A stretch of 64,000 bases of DNA from Prorocentrum cordatum (taxonomy: Eukaryota > Sar > Dinophyceae > Prorocentrales > Prorocentraceae): the NCBI GenBank assembly GCA_963575745.1, contig CAUYUJ010006524.1, positions 364,920-428,919 of the forward strand, read 5' to 3'. Below, one piece after another: positions 31,481 through 42,040 of the stretch. The translations under genes and the position numbers were made by a program. The notes beneath the pieces are model-generated. The model was not told the origin of the DNA and did not search any database. It saw nothing but the letters and a program-made list of their open reading frames with translations. Every line of letters starts with the position of its first letter. Within the stretch, counting starts at the first letter, position 1.

Positions 31481-32205
31481 AGAAACAGTTTGGGTTCGGA
31501 AGGGGCTCGATGTTCCGTAGGTTCCTCCAGTGCTGTTCCTCTTGCCCCCCTGGGGCACAGAGGCGCTTACTGGGCCAATAAGGGGTTTCGTTCTTACTTA
31601 GCGTTCCTTCTTTCAGTAGCCCAACTGTACCCCAGGGAATTCACGGCAATCCCTCGGAATCCTGGGGAATTCGAATGCAACCCGTGGTCCGGGCCTTTAA
31701 TCCTCGCAATTGTTTGCATCGCAGGGTTGCATGAGCCATGGAACACTCCACTACGAGCTGAAGGTTTTGAGGCCGATTATTTATCATTTGCAGGATAACT
31801 GTGCAATTGAGAGGCTGTCCTCTTTCGTCGGCGTCGTCGTCGTCGTTTCCCCTGCTCTGGAGTCGGACGAGTGGACAATCTCTGCGTATCTCACAATTGG
31901 AGGAGGAGGGGTGGGGGGCCCTCCTCCCTCGTCGTCCTTGTCCTTCTCCTTTCGTGTCGTCTTTCTGTCAGTATTCAATCGTGGCAATCCCGCCGGGCTG
32001 GAAGCACTTGTTTTTTAAATCGTTTCCCCTGTCATGCTCGAGTCGCTCGCTCACGCTGGGCTTCCTGCGTGAGGTCGCGCGTGAGCGGCTCCGAGAAGCC
32101 ACCGCGTAAGGCCGCCATGACACCGTGCGTAGGACCCCTCTCACGGCGTCGCTCACACTCTGTCTGCGTCTCACCCGCGCTGCTGGCCGCCCTGCCAGAA
32201 CGCTG
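31481..32205. other. No gene recognised
   Basis: Contains GGAATTCACGGCAATCCCTC and GGAATTC pairs around 31630-31675. Overlapping frames without recognised features. Confidence 0.35.
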
Positions 32206-32380
32206 GCTCCCTCCTCCTCCTCCTCCTCCCCCTCCTCCCCCTCCTCCTCCTCCTCCCTCCTCCTCCTCCTCCTCCTCCTCCTCCTCCTCCTCCTCCTCCT
32301 CCTCCTCCTCCTCCTCCTCCTCCTCCTCCTCCTCCTCCCCCTCCTCTTCCTCCTCCTCCTCCTCCTCCTCCTCCTCTTCA
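32206..32380. repeat. (CTC)n microsatellite
   Basis: Nearly pure CTC triplets over about 170 bp. Confidence 0.95.
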
Positions 32381-32404
32381 TGACGATCATCCTTTCGGAC
32401 GTGC

Positions 32405-32578
32405 TTCGGACGAGGATAAGTCCGTTCCAAAGCGTTTTGGAGCGCTCCCAGAGCGTTCCGGAACGCTTTGAGCAGGCCGCGGCGCACGAGGCATCCTCCA
32501 GAACCGCCGGATCTCAGAGGTTCTCGAGGTATCCACACCCGAGTTTATCCTCGTCTCGGCTTCGTCTTACTCTAGGCT
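32405..32578 (+). repeat. Dispersed repeat F, copy 2
   Basis: Counterpart of 2937-3085: GACGAGGATAAGTCCGTTCC, AGCGTTTTGGAGCGCT, TCCAGAACCGCCGGATCTCA, GAGGTTCTCGAGGTA, TTTATCCTCGTC and GGCTTCGTCTTA. It ends ten bases before a family A foldback element. Confidence 0.7.
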
Positions 32579-32587
32579 TCCTAATTA

Positions 32588-32795
32588 GATGGGACCGGAG
32601 CAGATGGGCTCGGAGGATCTCGCCGCATCGCCGATGCATCGCTTTTGCGGATCGATGTGGGGCCCCATTTGATTCACGTCGACGTCGCCGATGCGTCGCC
32701 AACGTCGACGATGCCTCGCAGGTGCATCGCCGATGCATCTCCGATGTATCGGCGATGCGGCGCGATCCTCCGACCTCATCTACTCCGACCCCATC
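32588..32795. mobile_element. Foldback/MITE-like element, family A copy 2
   Basis: The left arm is GATGGGACCGGAGCAGATGG, GCTCGGAGGATCTCGCCGCA, TCGCCGATGCATCG. The right arm reverse-complemented is GATGGGGTCGGAGTAGATGA, GGTCGGAGGATCGCGCCGCA, TCGCCGATACATCG. The ~54-bp arms differ at only about seven positions. Interior GTCGACGTCGCCGATGCGTC palindromes. Same plan as 26503-26689. Confidence 0.7.
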
Positions 32796-32799
32796 CAGG

Positions 32800-33381
32800 A
32801 GGCCTCTACGTTAACGGGCAGCGCCTGACTCAGACGCTGCTCCTGGCCCACCCGCCGAAATCTTGCTTGCGTCTCACCTGCTGTTGGCCGTCGTCCTTCG
32901 GACAGCGGCAGCGGCTCGATCCGTACCGCGGGCAGGCGTCTTTCTGCCCGCAGGCCTCCGCGCGAGCGGCGCCATGCTGCAGCCGAGCACACGGTGCCAA
33001 TTCTTCTTGGGGCACCTCCGCGCGCGCTGAGAAAATACGGTCGAGAATGTATGATTTTGAAACCTCCCCGCGAAAAGATGCGCCGGCGTTTCTTAGCCGC
33101 CTTGCCGAACAGCTGGCCCAGCTTCCTGAGCACCTACGCCATTCCAGCGTGAACAAGAACAGTTGGCCCAGGTTTGTTTCAATAAATTTCGGGAAAGCTG
33201 GCCCAGGTTTCTTCAGTGATGCATTTCTTGATCATATGTCCAGCTGTAATACCACAGTGAACCACTTACAAGCAGCACAGATGCAGCTGGGCCAGGGGCG
33301 AGAGCACGGCCATGTGCACCTCATTTTTTTTGTCACCGGGGATCATGGCCGTGCGGACCAACAATGCTGCCAGCATTGACC
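32800..33381 (+). other. Unrecognised open frame, uncertain
   Basis: A frame open to 33379 (its in-frame part after the foldback element is about 190 residues) contains KDAPAFLSRLAEQLAQLPEH and FGKAGPGFFSDAFLDHMSS, which look protein-like. Composition is less GC-extreme than its surroundings. No family, start or splice sites could be assigned. It may be an exon or chance. Confidence 0.2.
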
Positions 33382-33535
33382 AGCCACTCGCAGCGGGGGG
33401 TAGGGGGAGGGGTGAAGGCTTCTTAGAAGGTCTCAGAAGGCGCGGGCCTTGTCTGTAGATCGAACGCCCGCGCCTTCTTAAAACCAGCCTCCTTTTAAAA
33501 GGCCACCCTCCCCCTACCCCCCTGTGCGCACCGCC
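33382..33535. mobile_element. Foldback/MITE-like element, family D copy 2
   Basis: Left arm: GGGGGGTAGGGGGAGGGGTG, AAGGCTTCTTAGAAGG, AGAAGGCGCGGGCC. Right arm inverse: CGCCCGCGCCTTCTTAA, CCTTTTAAAAGGCCA, CCCTCCCCCTACCCCCC, ending CTGTGCGCACCGCC, which corresponds to TTGTGCGCGTCGCC at the end of 2669-2850. Confidence 0.55.
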
Positions 33536-33659
33536 AAATTAACGCGAGAACGTGATTCTTGCATCCATGGCGGGGAGGTCTGCGGCGAAACAGCTGCCAG
33601 ACCGGCTGCCCGACCGGGCGGTCTGGGGTTCCCCGCCCCCCCCGCTAGCCTGTTCTGTT

Positions 33660-34140
33660 TTGTTGAACGCTCACTTCTGAAGAATACGTATTGTTGATCC
33701 CCCCGTCCGGTGCACATTGTTTTTTTTCTCAATTGAAGTGCCCTTCCCGGGGCTCGCACCCTGTTTTTTTATCCGGGAAAGTCTCGAGGGTCAAATTGTG
33801 TCGTTGGCCCCCGGTTTACAACAATAACGGTTCCCGCCTGATCCCTCCTGACAATGTATTGAGGAATCGCGCTCTCGCTTGGGACTTCCTTGCAATGTAC
33901 CACCGGCTCGCGGCTCCCGCCTGATACTTTCTTAGAATTTATCCAGATGCCGCTCCTCGACACTCAGGAATCGCGCTCCCGCTACATATTGCTTGGCGGT
34001 TCAAGCAGAACTTACGCTTCAACGACCCGCCCGCTCGACCCGCCCGTCTGGGCCTGCCCGCCCGACCAGCCCGTTAGGGACTGCAGTCGCCGCTCGCTGC
34101 CCTTCGCCCGCCTTCGATGCTCTTCGCTGCCCGTACTGGT
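33660..34140 (+). repeat. Segmental duplication unit (with 36250-36640)
   Basis: Blocks shared in order with 36250-36600: ATTGTTGAT, CCGGTGCA..., TGTTTTTTTTCTCAA/TGTTTGTTCTCAA, CTCGC.CCCTG, GGGAAGTCT, GCCCC.GG.TTACAACA, CGGCTCCCGCCTGA-like and AATCGCGCTCTCGCTTGG. The last box recurs every ~40-60 bp (33868, 33970, 36535, also 34942). Confidence 0.65.
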
Positions 34141-34870
34141 TCCGCGGTCGCCTTCGCTCGCTGCCCTTCGTGGCCCCGTTGCTGCCCTCAGTGGCCCCGT
34201 CGCTGCCCATTGCGGCCCCGCATTATATGCCCTTCGTGGCCCCCGCTCGAAGTCGCCCTTCGTGGTCCCATACGCATGCCCTTCGTAGCCCCGCTGTCGC
34301 CCTTCGTGGCCCTTTCGCTGCCCTTCGTGGCCCCTCTGATGCCCTCAATGGCCGCGCTGTCGCCCTTTGTGGCCCCCAAAACGAATGCCCCCGCTCGTTC
34401 GCGCCCGTCGTGGCCCCATATGCATGCCCTTCGTGGCCCCGCTGTCGCCCTTCGTGGCCCCCTCTCTGCCCTTCGTGGCCCCGTTTCTGCCCTCAGCGGC
34501 CCCGTCGCTGCCCTCTGTGGCCCCGCATTACCTGCCCTTCGTGGCCCCCGCTCGCTCGCTCGCGCCCTTCGTGGTCCCATACGCATGCGTTTCGTCGCCC
34601 CGCTGTCGCCAGTCGTGGCCCCCTCGCTGCCCTTCGTGGTCCATTTTCTGCGTTCAGTGGCCCCGCTGTCGCCCTTTCTGGCCCCATACCTGTATGCCTT
34701 TCGCGGCCTCGCTCGTTCGCGCCCGTCGTGGCCCCATATGCATGCCCTTCGTGGCCCCGCTGTCACTCTTCGTGGCCCCCTCTCTGCCCTTCGTGGCCCC
34801 GTGTCTGCCCTCAGCGGCTCCGTCGCTGCCCTCTGCGGCCCCCTATACGCATGCCTCTCGGAGCTCCCGC
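34141..34870 (+). repeat. 21-bp minisatellite GCCCTTCGTGGCCCCGCTGTC
   Basis: About 30 units with higher-order variants (GCCCTCAGTGGCCCCGTCGCT, CATATGCATGCCCTTCGTGG). A similar but shorter block lies at 36665-36900. Seven codons per unit give long open frames of PFVAPLS-type peptide in all three plus frames. Absence of a start context, splice sites or any composition break argues against a gene. Confidence 0.85.
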
Positions 34871-34989
34871 TCGTTCGCGCCCGTCGTGGCCCGCGCCAAC
34901 AACGGTTCCCGCCTGATACCTCCTTACGATGTATTGAAGAATCGCGCTCTCGCTTGGGACTTCCTTGAGGCTTCGAATTCAGGCCTCCC

Positions 34990-35825
34990 TCGACGAGGCC
35001 CCCGGGGATTCCCCGCAGGTTTTCGGAGCCTCTGGAACTGCGCGGTGGTCATCGGGGCCATTCCGAGGCCCCCCAGAGGTCATAGGAGGCTTTCGGGTGC
35101 CTTCCAATCCCCCCGCGCCTTGTTTCCGCACCAGTCTCCGCTCGCACCCACCTGCCCTCATTTTTCAACGTTCTTTCCCAGTTTTCTTTGCTCGTTCCCT
35201 TTATCTTCATGTTCATGTGGTTCGTACTCCAGTGTACCATTCTTCCGCCCACTCCTCCCCAGGCCACCCCATCCCACCCCAGCAATCTCCACCCCTTTCC
35301 CGCTCGCATTCCGCATGTATCCCACATTCTCCCTGGCCCCTCCTCCAGATTCCTCCGCGCGCCCCCCCCCCCCGCCCCTCCGCACTCCTCCCGGCTCCTC
35401 TTCTCCACTCCTTGCCGCTCCTCCTCCTGATACCCTACTCTTGCCCACCCCGTCCGCAGTTCTCATTATCTTTCCGCCCCAATCTCCCAACATCCCGCTT
35501 CTTTTCAGGGTTCCACGAAATTTGTTTCTGACACCAGTTCGCAGCTGTGGGTCCCTCCGTGGGGGCATCCAAGATACGTTCTTTCAAGGTGCGGTACGTG
35601 GCGCCGTTTATGGCGCGACCCATGGCTAAATTTATTGTTGGCCTGCGTTGGAGTGGCTGGCGCAAGCCATGGCGCAAACTGAACCGCCACTCGCAGCGCA
35701 AATCCGCCTCCTCCCTCCTGCTCGCCCCTCCCCTCCCTTCCTCCGATCCCTTCGCCCCCATTTTCCCCCGTTATCTGTTGCCCTTCGTTTTCAGGGGCTT
35801 CACCAACCACGCGTGGCAGGCCGTG
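34990..35825. other. No gene recognised; pyrimidine-rich stretch
   Basis: C/T-rich sequence 35100-35510 with a C-tract at 35366-35378. GGCGC.CC.T..ATGGC-type local repeats at 35605-35675 (GGCGCCGTTTATGGCGCGAC, GGCGCAAGCCATGGCGCAAA). No gene. Confidence 0.35.
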
Positions 35826-37268
35826 AATGTACCCACCAAAAGGGGGCACGATCGAAGACGAACAAGGCGGGTGTCCAGGGTTTGGGATATGCATATTGAA
35901 ATGACACGCGAGCAGATGAGAGTGACCAGTCTTAAAAAATGATGGTTGTTGCTGTTGATGGTGTTGTTGTTGCTGGCGTTGGTGCTGGTGTTGTTGCTGG
36001 TGATGGCGGTAGTGGTGTTGTTGTTGCTGTTGTTGATGGTGTTTTGTAGTTGTTGCCGTTGATGTTGCCGTTGTTGTTGTTGTTGTTGTTGTTGGTGTTG
36101 TTGCTGTTGTTGTTGTTGTCGTTGCTGCTGCTGTTGGTGTTGCTGTTGGTTTGGGTGTTGTTGTTGGTGTTGTTGTTGGTGTTGTCGTTGCTGCTGCTGT
36201 TGTTGATGTTGTTGCTGCCGTTGTTGCTGCTGCGGTTAAACTTGCATTTCTGGAGAAGAATTATTGTTGATTCCCTCTTACCGGTGCATGCTGTTTGTTC
36301 TCAAAGTGTGCCGCTCGACGCTCGCGCCCTGATGTTTGACAGGGAAGTCTTGATGCTCAACCTGCGCCCCTGGCCCCCAGGTTACAACAGCGACGGCTCC
36401 CGCCTGAGACTTCCTCACCATTTTGTCAGGACCCCCGCTCCCGCCCGAAACTTCCTCGCATTTTATTCAGGAACCGCGCTCTCGCTTGGTATCGCCTTGC
36501 AGTTTATTCGGGAATCGCTATCCCTGCGCTCTGGAGTCGCGCTCTCGTTGGGGATTTGCTTGCAATTTACTGAAGAATAGCGCCCTTGCGTTGGATTTTT
36601 TTGTAGTTTGCTCAAGCGCCGCGCTCCCGACACCCAGGCACCCAGGAGTCGCGCCCGTTTTGGCCTCATGTGCATGCCCTTCGTGGCCCCGCTGTCGCCG
36701 TTTGTGGCCCTGTCAATGTCCTACGTGGCCCAGTTGCTACCTTCAGTGGCCCCATCGTTGCCTTCTGTGGCCCCGCATTACCTGCCCTTCGTGGCCCCCG
36801 TTCGTTCGCGTTCTTCGTGGCCCCATACGCATTCTCTTCGTGTCCCCGCTGTCGCCCTTCGTGGCCTAGTTCGTGTCCTTCGTGGCCCTGCTGTCGTTCT
36901 CTCTCGCTTTCGCTCGTCGTCGCCGTCGCCGTCGTCGTCAACGTCGTCGTCGTCGTCGTCGTCGTGGTCGGTCCCCTGTCCGTCCCTCTTGGGGTCAGGT
37001 CGACGGTCCGCGGCCGCCCCGCCGATCAGCGCTGCCGCTGGCCAGGCCGACGGTCCGCGGCCGCCCCGCCGCTTGCCGGGGCCCAGCCTGCAGGGAAAAA
37101 TGGTCTACCCCCCAAAAGGAGTTCGACCGAAAACGAAGAGGGCGGGTACCGAGGATTTGGGGAATACGCGTTGTTGGACACTCGAGCAGATACGGGCGAA
37201 CAGTCTTAAAATGATTGTTGTTGTTGCTGCTGCTGATTTTGTTGATGCTGCTGCTACTGCTGTTACTT
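35826..37268 (+). repeat. Segmental duplication with (TTG)n microsatellite, two partial units
   Basis: 35829-35940 matches 37098-37210 (ACCACCAAAAGGGGG/ACCCCCCAAAAGGAG, CGAAGACGAACAAGGCGGGT/CGAAAACGAAGAGGGCGGGT, CGAGCAGAT, CAGTCTTAAAA). Both end in TTGTTG triplets (35941-36235 and 37205-37268). 36250-36900 between them repeats 33660-34870. Unit length is about 1.27 kb. Confidence 0.65.
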
Positions 37269-37484
37269 GAAGCCGCTACTGGTATTCTTCTGCGAAGCGC
37301 CATTCAGGCAAAAGGTCCCCACCTGGTGGTTCCCCCCCCCCACACCCCGCCCCATGAACCTGGTGGTGCGAAGGGGTACCGTGCCTCTTCACCACGCGTG
37401 TTGTCGCATGGTTGGCCCAGCGTCCCAGCCCGCCGTGGTGTTTGCCTCGTTTGCGCGCGCCCCGTGAATTCCAGCCATCTGGCA

Positions 37485-37652
37485 TTAAATCGGGTCTTAC
37501 CCTCTACAGGAGGAATATTCGAAAATAGAAAAATTGTCGGGTGACGATGTTTGTTTTGACAATGTTTGGTTATGTTTGGCGTATCCGAAGGAATTCTTAA
37601 TTCTTGATTTCTCGCCCAAGATCCCCCTGTAGAGGGAGAGGCCCGACCTAAA
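37485..37652. mobile_element. Foldback/MITE-like element, family B copy 2
   Basis: The left arm is TTAAATCGGGTCTTACCCTC then TACAGGAGGAATATTCG. The right arm inverse-complemented is TTTAGGTCGGGCCTCTCCCT then CTACAGGGGGATCTTGG. The AT-richer interior includes GACAATGTTTGGTTATG. Matches 28988-29146 in arms and in AT-rich centre. No clear target duplication. Confidence 0.55.
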
Positions 37653-37699
37653 ACTAGCACACCTATGTGAACGAGCGCGCTCGTGGCACGCTTCTGACG

Positions 37700-38145
37700 A
37701 AAAAGGGGGGTCCCAGCTTCAAGCTGCCCCCTCCCTTCTCCCCTGGAAAAGGAGGGGGGTCTTCCTAAGCTCCCCCGCCCTCCCCCCCTGTTGCGCGTAT
37801 GTTTTAGTTGGGGGGGGTCCTAAATAGAGGGTGGGTGCTCGGAAGATAGCCCCCCTGCCTCCCATTTCGAGGCCCGGGGTCAGCCCGGGCTCCCCTTTCA
37901 AAGGGGGAGGGGGCTTCCGAAGTTGCCCCCTCTCCCTTTTTTTGGATGTTGTAGTTGGGGGGGGGGGCCCTAGCTCAAGAGGGGGGGAACTTGGAAGCTC
38001 CCCCCCGCTTGTTTTCGGGGCCCGGGGTAAGCCCGGGCTCCTCTTTCCGAAGGGGGGGTGCTTCCATGCTACCCCCCCCCGCCTCCCCTCCTTCTGTTGG
38101 CTTTTCCAGCTGGAGGGCCCTGGCTGAAAGGGGGGCTTCGAAGCG
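37700..38145 (+). repeat. ~148-bp tandem repeat, about three diverged units, G/C homopolymer-rich
   Basis: GTTTTAGTTGGGGGGGGTCC (37802), GTTGTAGTTGGGGGGG (37948) and TTTTCCAGCTGGAGGGCCC (38102) mark successive units. GGCCCGGGGTCAGCCCGGGC (37871) and GGCCCGGGGTAAGCCCGGGC (38020) are 149 bp apart. Confidence 0.75.
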
Positions 38146-38149
38146 ACTT

Positions 38150-39090
38150 TTTTTCTTTGGTTTTCGGCGCCCCGCTGGTTTTCGGCGTACTTGTGGTTTT
38201 CGGCGCCTCTTTGGTTTTCGGCGCGCCCTTGGTGTTCGGCGCTCCTTTAGTTTTCAGCGTTCCTGTGTTTTTCGGCGTTCCTTTGGTATTCGGTGCCCTT
38301 TGGGTTTTCTGCGCACCCTCTGGTTTTCGGCGCATCGTTGGCGCCCTTTTGGTTTTCGGCGCATCGTTGACTTTCGGCGCTCCTTTGTGTTTTCGGCGCT
38401 CTTTTGATTTTCGGCGCCCCTTTGGTTTTTGGCGTTCTTGCGGTGTTCGGCGCCGCTTTGATTTTCGGCGCAGTTGTTGTTTGCGGCACCCTGTCCGTCT
38501 TCGGAGCTAATGCTATTTTCGGCGCCCCTTTCGTGTTCGACGCCCTTGTGGTTATCGGCGCCGATTGGCTTTTCGGCGCCCTTTTGGGTTTCAGCGCATC
38601 GTTGGTTTTCGGCGCACCTTTGGTTTTCGGCGCTCCTTTAGGTTTTCGGCGCCCCTTGTGTGTTCGTCGCCCCTTGGGTTGTCGGCGCCCTCTTGGTTTT
38701 CGGCGCCTCTTTGGTATTCGGTGCCCTTTTCGTTTTCGGCGCCCTTTTGGTTTCTTTTCGGCGCCGCTTTTTATGTTCGTCGCTTTTTCTGTTTTTGGCG
38801 CTCCTTTAATTTTAGGCTCCTTTTTGGTTGTCGGCGCCCTTTTGGTTTTGGGATGTTTTTGGCGCCCCTTTGGTTTTCAGCGCTCCTTGGGGTTTCTGCG
38901 CTCTTTTGATTTTCGTTGCCTTTTTGATGTTCGGCGCGCCTTCGGTTTTCGGGGCCCTGGCGGTTTTCGGCGTTCCTTTGGTTTTCGGCGCGCCTTTGGT
39001 TTTCGCACCCTTTCGGTTTCCGGTGGCTCTTTGGTTTCGGTGCTTTGTTGGTTTTCGACGCCCTTTTGGTCTTCGGCGCTCCTTCCTTCA
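38150..39090 (+). repeat. 18-bp minisatellite GGTTTTCGGCGCCCCTTT
   Basis: About 45 units of 18 bp with point changes and occasional 6-9-bp indels. Six codons per unit give a long open frame (38404-39261) of GAPLVF hexapeptides. With no start context and with indels tolerated inside the array, it is read as non-coding. Confidence 0.9.
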
Positions 39091-39099
39091 GCCAAGGGG

Positions 39100-39510
39100 C
39101 CAAGGGGGGGGGCTTCCAAGCCTCGCCCCCCCCCTTTAGCCCAAAAGGGAGGGATGGGAGGGGGGTTCATTTGGGTGAGGGCGGCTAAGCCCTTCCCCCC
39201 CTTCGGACAGGAAGGGAGGGTGTTAGCTTCCGGAGCGCGAAAGGAGGGGAGGGGGGGGTAGCTTCCGCGGGGCGGAAAAAAGGAGGGGGGGATGGGGGCG
39301 ACTTCCGGCAGAGGAGTTCCCGGGGGGGGGGGGTAGCTGAGCCCCCCTCTTTGGACAGGGAGGGGGGGGGGACAGCTGCCGGAGCGCCAGAGGGAGGGGG
39401 GGGGTAGCTTCCGAGCGGCGGAACCAAAAGGAGGGGAGGGGGGGGGGTCTTCCGGCAGGGGAGGTCCGAGGGGGGGGGGGTAGCTAAAGTGGGGGGACGA
39501 TCCCTCTCCT
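39100..39510. repeat. G-run-rich repeat region
   Basis: Many runs of 6-12 G separated by AGCTTCCGG.GCG.AAGGAGG units about 60-75 bp apart (TAGCTTCCGCGGGGCGG, TAGCTTCCGAGCGGCGG). G-quadruplex formation on the plus strand is plausible. Confidence 0.75.
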
Positions 39511-39790
39511 TTTGGGAGTGTACCACGGGAGCGCTCTCTTACGTCTGTTCCCGTGCGCTGTAGCCTTGGTTGTTCGGTCGCAGCCACGCTTGCCAGACTG
39601 ACGCCTCGCGTATCCCCAGCCAGCCCTTCCAGCAATTCTGCCCAGGCGAGCTGCATTGATCGGGGAAGTGTGGGAGGGTGCCGTGGAACAAACAGAGGGG
39701 CAGCCGTCACACCCAAGATCAAGATCGGCCTGAGCAGGCCCAGCGCCCAGCAGTCAGCCATGAATGCCTTCGCGGATGTGTTTGATGTGA
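39511..39790. other. No gene recognised
   Basis: Less repetitive sequence with short overlapping frames only. Confidence 0.3.
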
Positions 39791-40330
39791 GAGCTTGCCG
39801 GCAGCTTTCCAGGGCAATCTCGGGGCCACTTTGGATGCCTTTGGAACTCTCCTGGGGCCCTCTCTTGGGGCCATCTTGGAGGCAATCAATCAAAGAAGGA
39901 GGCTAACCACTTACGCCTCCCCCTCAGATGCTGAACAATTGCGTCTTGAGACTCTCTTGGATACTCGTGGGGCCATATTGGGCCCCTGTGAGGTCCGTCC
40001 GAGGGGGCACCCTTGAGGCTCATGGGCCCACGTTGAGCTTTCTTGGGTGACATTGGGACCATCTGGGGACCTCGGAGTCTCCTCGAAAGCGAAGAGGCGA
40101 GAAGCCAAACAACATTGAACACTTACAAGCTTTGGAACACAGTTGGAACGAGTTGGGCGGCTCGGGGGTCTCCCTGGAACGCTCAGTGGCCTTTGAATCG
40201 TCTTGGAGAGGTCTTGGGGCCTTTGGGATGTCACGTTTAGCCATCTTGGGCTATCGTGGGCCATCTTGGAGGCCATCTTGGGCCATTCGAGGCCCTCTGG
40301 GAGCCATTGTGACCGCTCGCGGGCCCCTCC
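39791..40330 (+). repeat. GTCTTGG/CATCTTGG minisatellite (composite repeat T without TGA core)
   Basis: Degenerate GGGGCC, TCTTGGGGCC and CATCTTGGAGG units with variable spacing, as at 3.9-4.3 and 29.7-30.1 kb. Confidence 0.55.
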
Positions 40331-40334
40331 TTCA

Positions 40335-40548
40335 GACCCAGGGGAGGGGGGAGGGGGGGGGGGGGAAGCAAAGTCCATTCCGCCCCCCCTGGACAGTCGT
40401 CTCGCTCATTCCCACCTGCCCCTCCACCACGCACCCATGTCCCAGGGGAGGAGGGAGGGTGGGGGGGGGGGGGACAAAGTCCATTCCCCCCTCCCCGGGA
40501 CAGTCGTCTCGCTCATTCCCACCTGCCCCGCCGCCGCGCACCCATGTC
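40335..40548 (+). repeat. ~103-bp tandem duplication
   Basis: Two copies of CAGGGGAGG..., then ACAAAGTCCATTCC, GGACAGTCGTCTCGCTCATT, CCCACCTGCCCC, CGCACCCATGTC. Nearly identical except in the length of the G-run. Confidence 0.9.
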
Positions 40549-42040
40549 TCAGCGTACGCAGGGGCCGCCGTCGGCAACCACCGGGAACCAGTGCAGACGT
40601 CAGCCCCGTGCGCGACGCCCACGAGGTGCGCCGCGCGTGCCAGAGGGGACCCCCATCACCCCTGCCAAAGAGAACGGCAAAGTGATCGCGGGGAGCTCGC
40701 GCATGGTTGAAAACTTGCCGCAGCGATCACGTCGCATAGTTTCTGTCGGCAGGGGTGATGGGCCTGCGCTGTGAAGGCCCCGCCGTCGTCCCTGTCAAAG
40801 TCCATGTGCAGTGATCGCGGGACACTCGAACATGATACCGCTTGTGCGGCAAAGTACATGTGCTTGGGAGAGGGTGTCAGCTTTGTTCCTGGTTTGTCGC
40901 CAGTCGGTTGGGGGACGGGGAGGGGCCTCTTATCAAAAAAGAGCTGCGATTCCCGAGGAAACTCCACAAGCTGCCATGCTCAATCCCACGATCCATCGTA
41001 GGCAAAAAAGGTCGCCACCGAACGGACAGCCATCAGGAACCAAAAACAGACGCCAGGCACGCGACGCCCGCGGAGTTCGCCACGCGTGCTAGGTGCGACA
41101 CGCGCGCCAAGTTTGCCAGGTGACCCAGGAGACCAAGCGTGCCAGGTGCGCCTGGTGCGCCAGATGCGCTGCTCGCGCCTAGCGTGCCGCATGCTCCAGC
41201 CGCGCTAGCTGCGCGACGCGCGCGAGCGCGTCTATGTCGCCCCCCCCTCCACCCATATCAAATGCAATGTGAAATGTCGGCGTGGGACGAGCATGCTACG
41301 CATGGAATGAAGCCAATGACAAAAACATGAACTGATTGGCCATGGTGAGGCAGCCATGATGCCCACCTCAAGGACGGGCATACTGCGAATCCGGCCCCGA
41401 ACCGTGTTCAAGAAGATGTCGAGGTCGAAGGCCCATGATGACCTTCCTCCCAAAACGAGCCTTCCTGATGGTCTCGAGTTGGGTGCGAGGTGCCTGTGAT
41501 GGCCCCTCTGGCCACCCCGTTCCACTCACAGAGGCTTCGCATCCCCCTATGATGGTGGGGATGGTGAGTGGTCCGCCTCCCCCCGCGCTGCACGTATGGC
41601 GCGAGGTTCATGGGGAGTTCGTCCGCGAGCGGCGCGCACGATGTCCATGGGCCCCTGCCGCCACGCCTACACGCAGTCAAGGTTCAGTTGCGCTTGATAA
41701 GAGAGAATGAGGCCACAGGAACACTGTATGTTCCAAGCCATAGGCATGCCAATGGCTGGGGGTCGTTGCGTACAACATCAGGGATACTCGGTCCTGCTTT
41801 CGCCCCACATGAGAACACTCATCGGCGCTTGCAATTCCCGCCCCCATTTTACGAGAACAGTCTCATGAACATCTCGTGCGCTTCACGTGCTCTGGCAGAC
41901 TTCCCCATCCTCCAGGTCAGTCCGTCCATTCCTCTCTATGTTCCCCCTTCCCTAAGTGATTTGGCTCAGGGTAAACATGCTGGTCGCACTGTGACCCTGC
42001 GCCTGTTAGAGGCTGCAATCACGAGGGTCGACTGAAGAGG
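40549..42040. other. No gene securely recognised upstream of PKG-like ORF
   Basis: 40690-40960 holds two related ~105-bp units (AGTGATCGCGGG.A.CTCG, TTGCGGCAAAG/CTTGCCGCAGCG). 41045-41215 holds a loose repeat of GTGCCAGGTGCG/CGCGCC. 5' exons of the PKG-like gene could lie here but could not be delimited. Confidence 0.35.
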
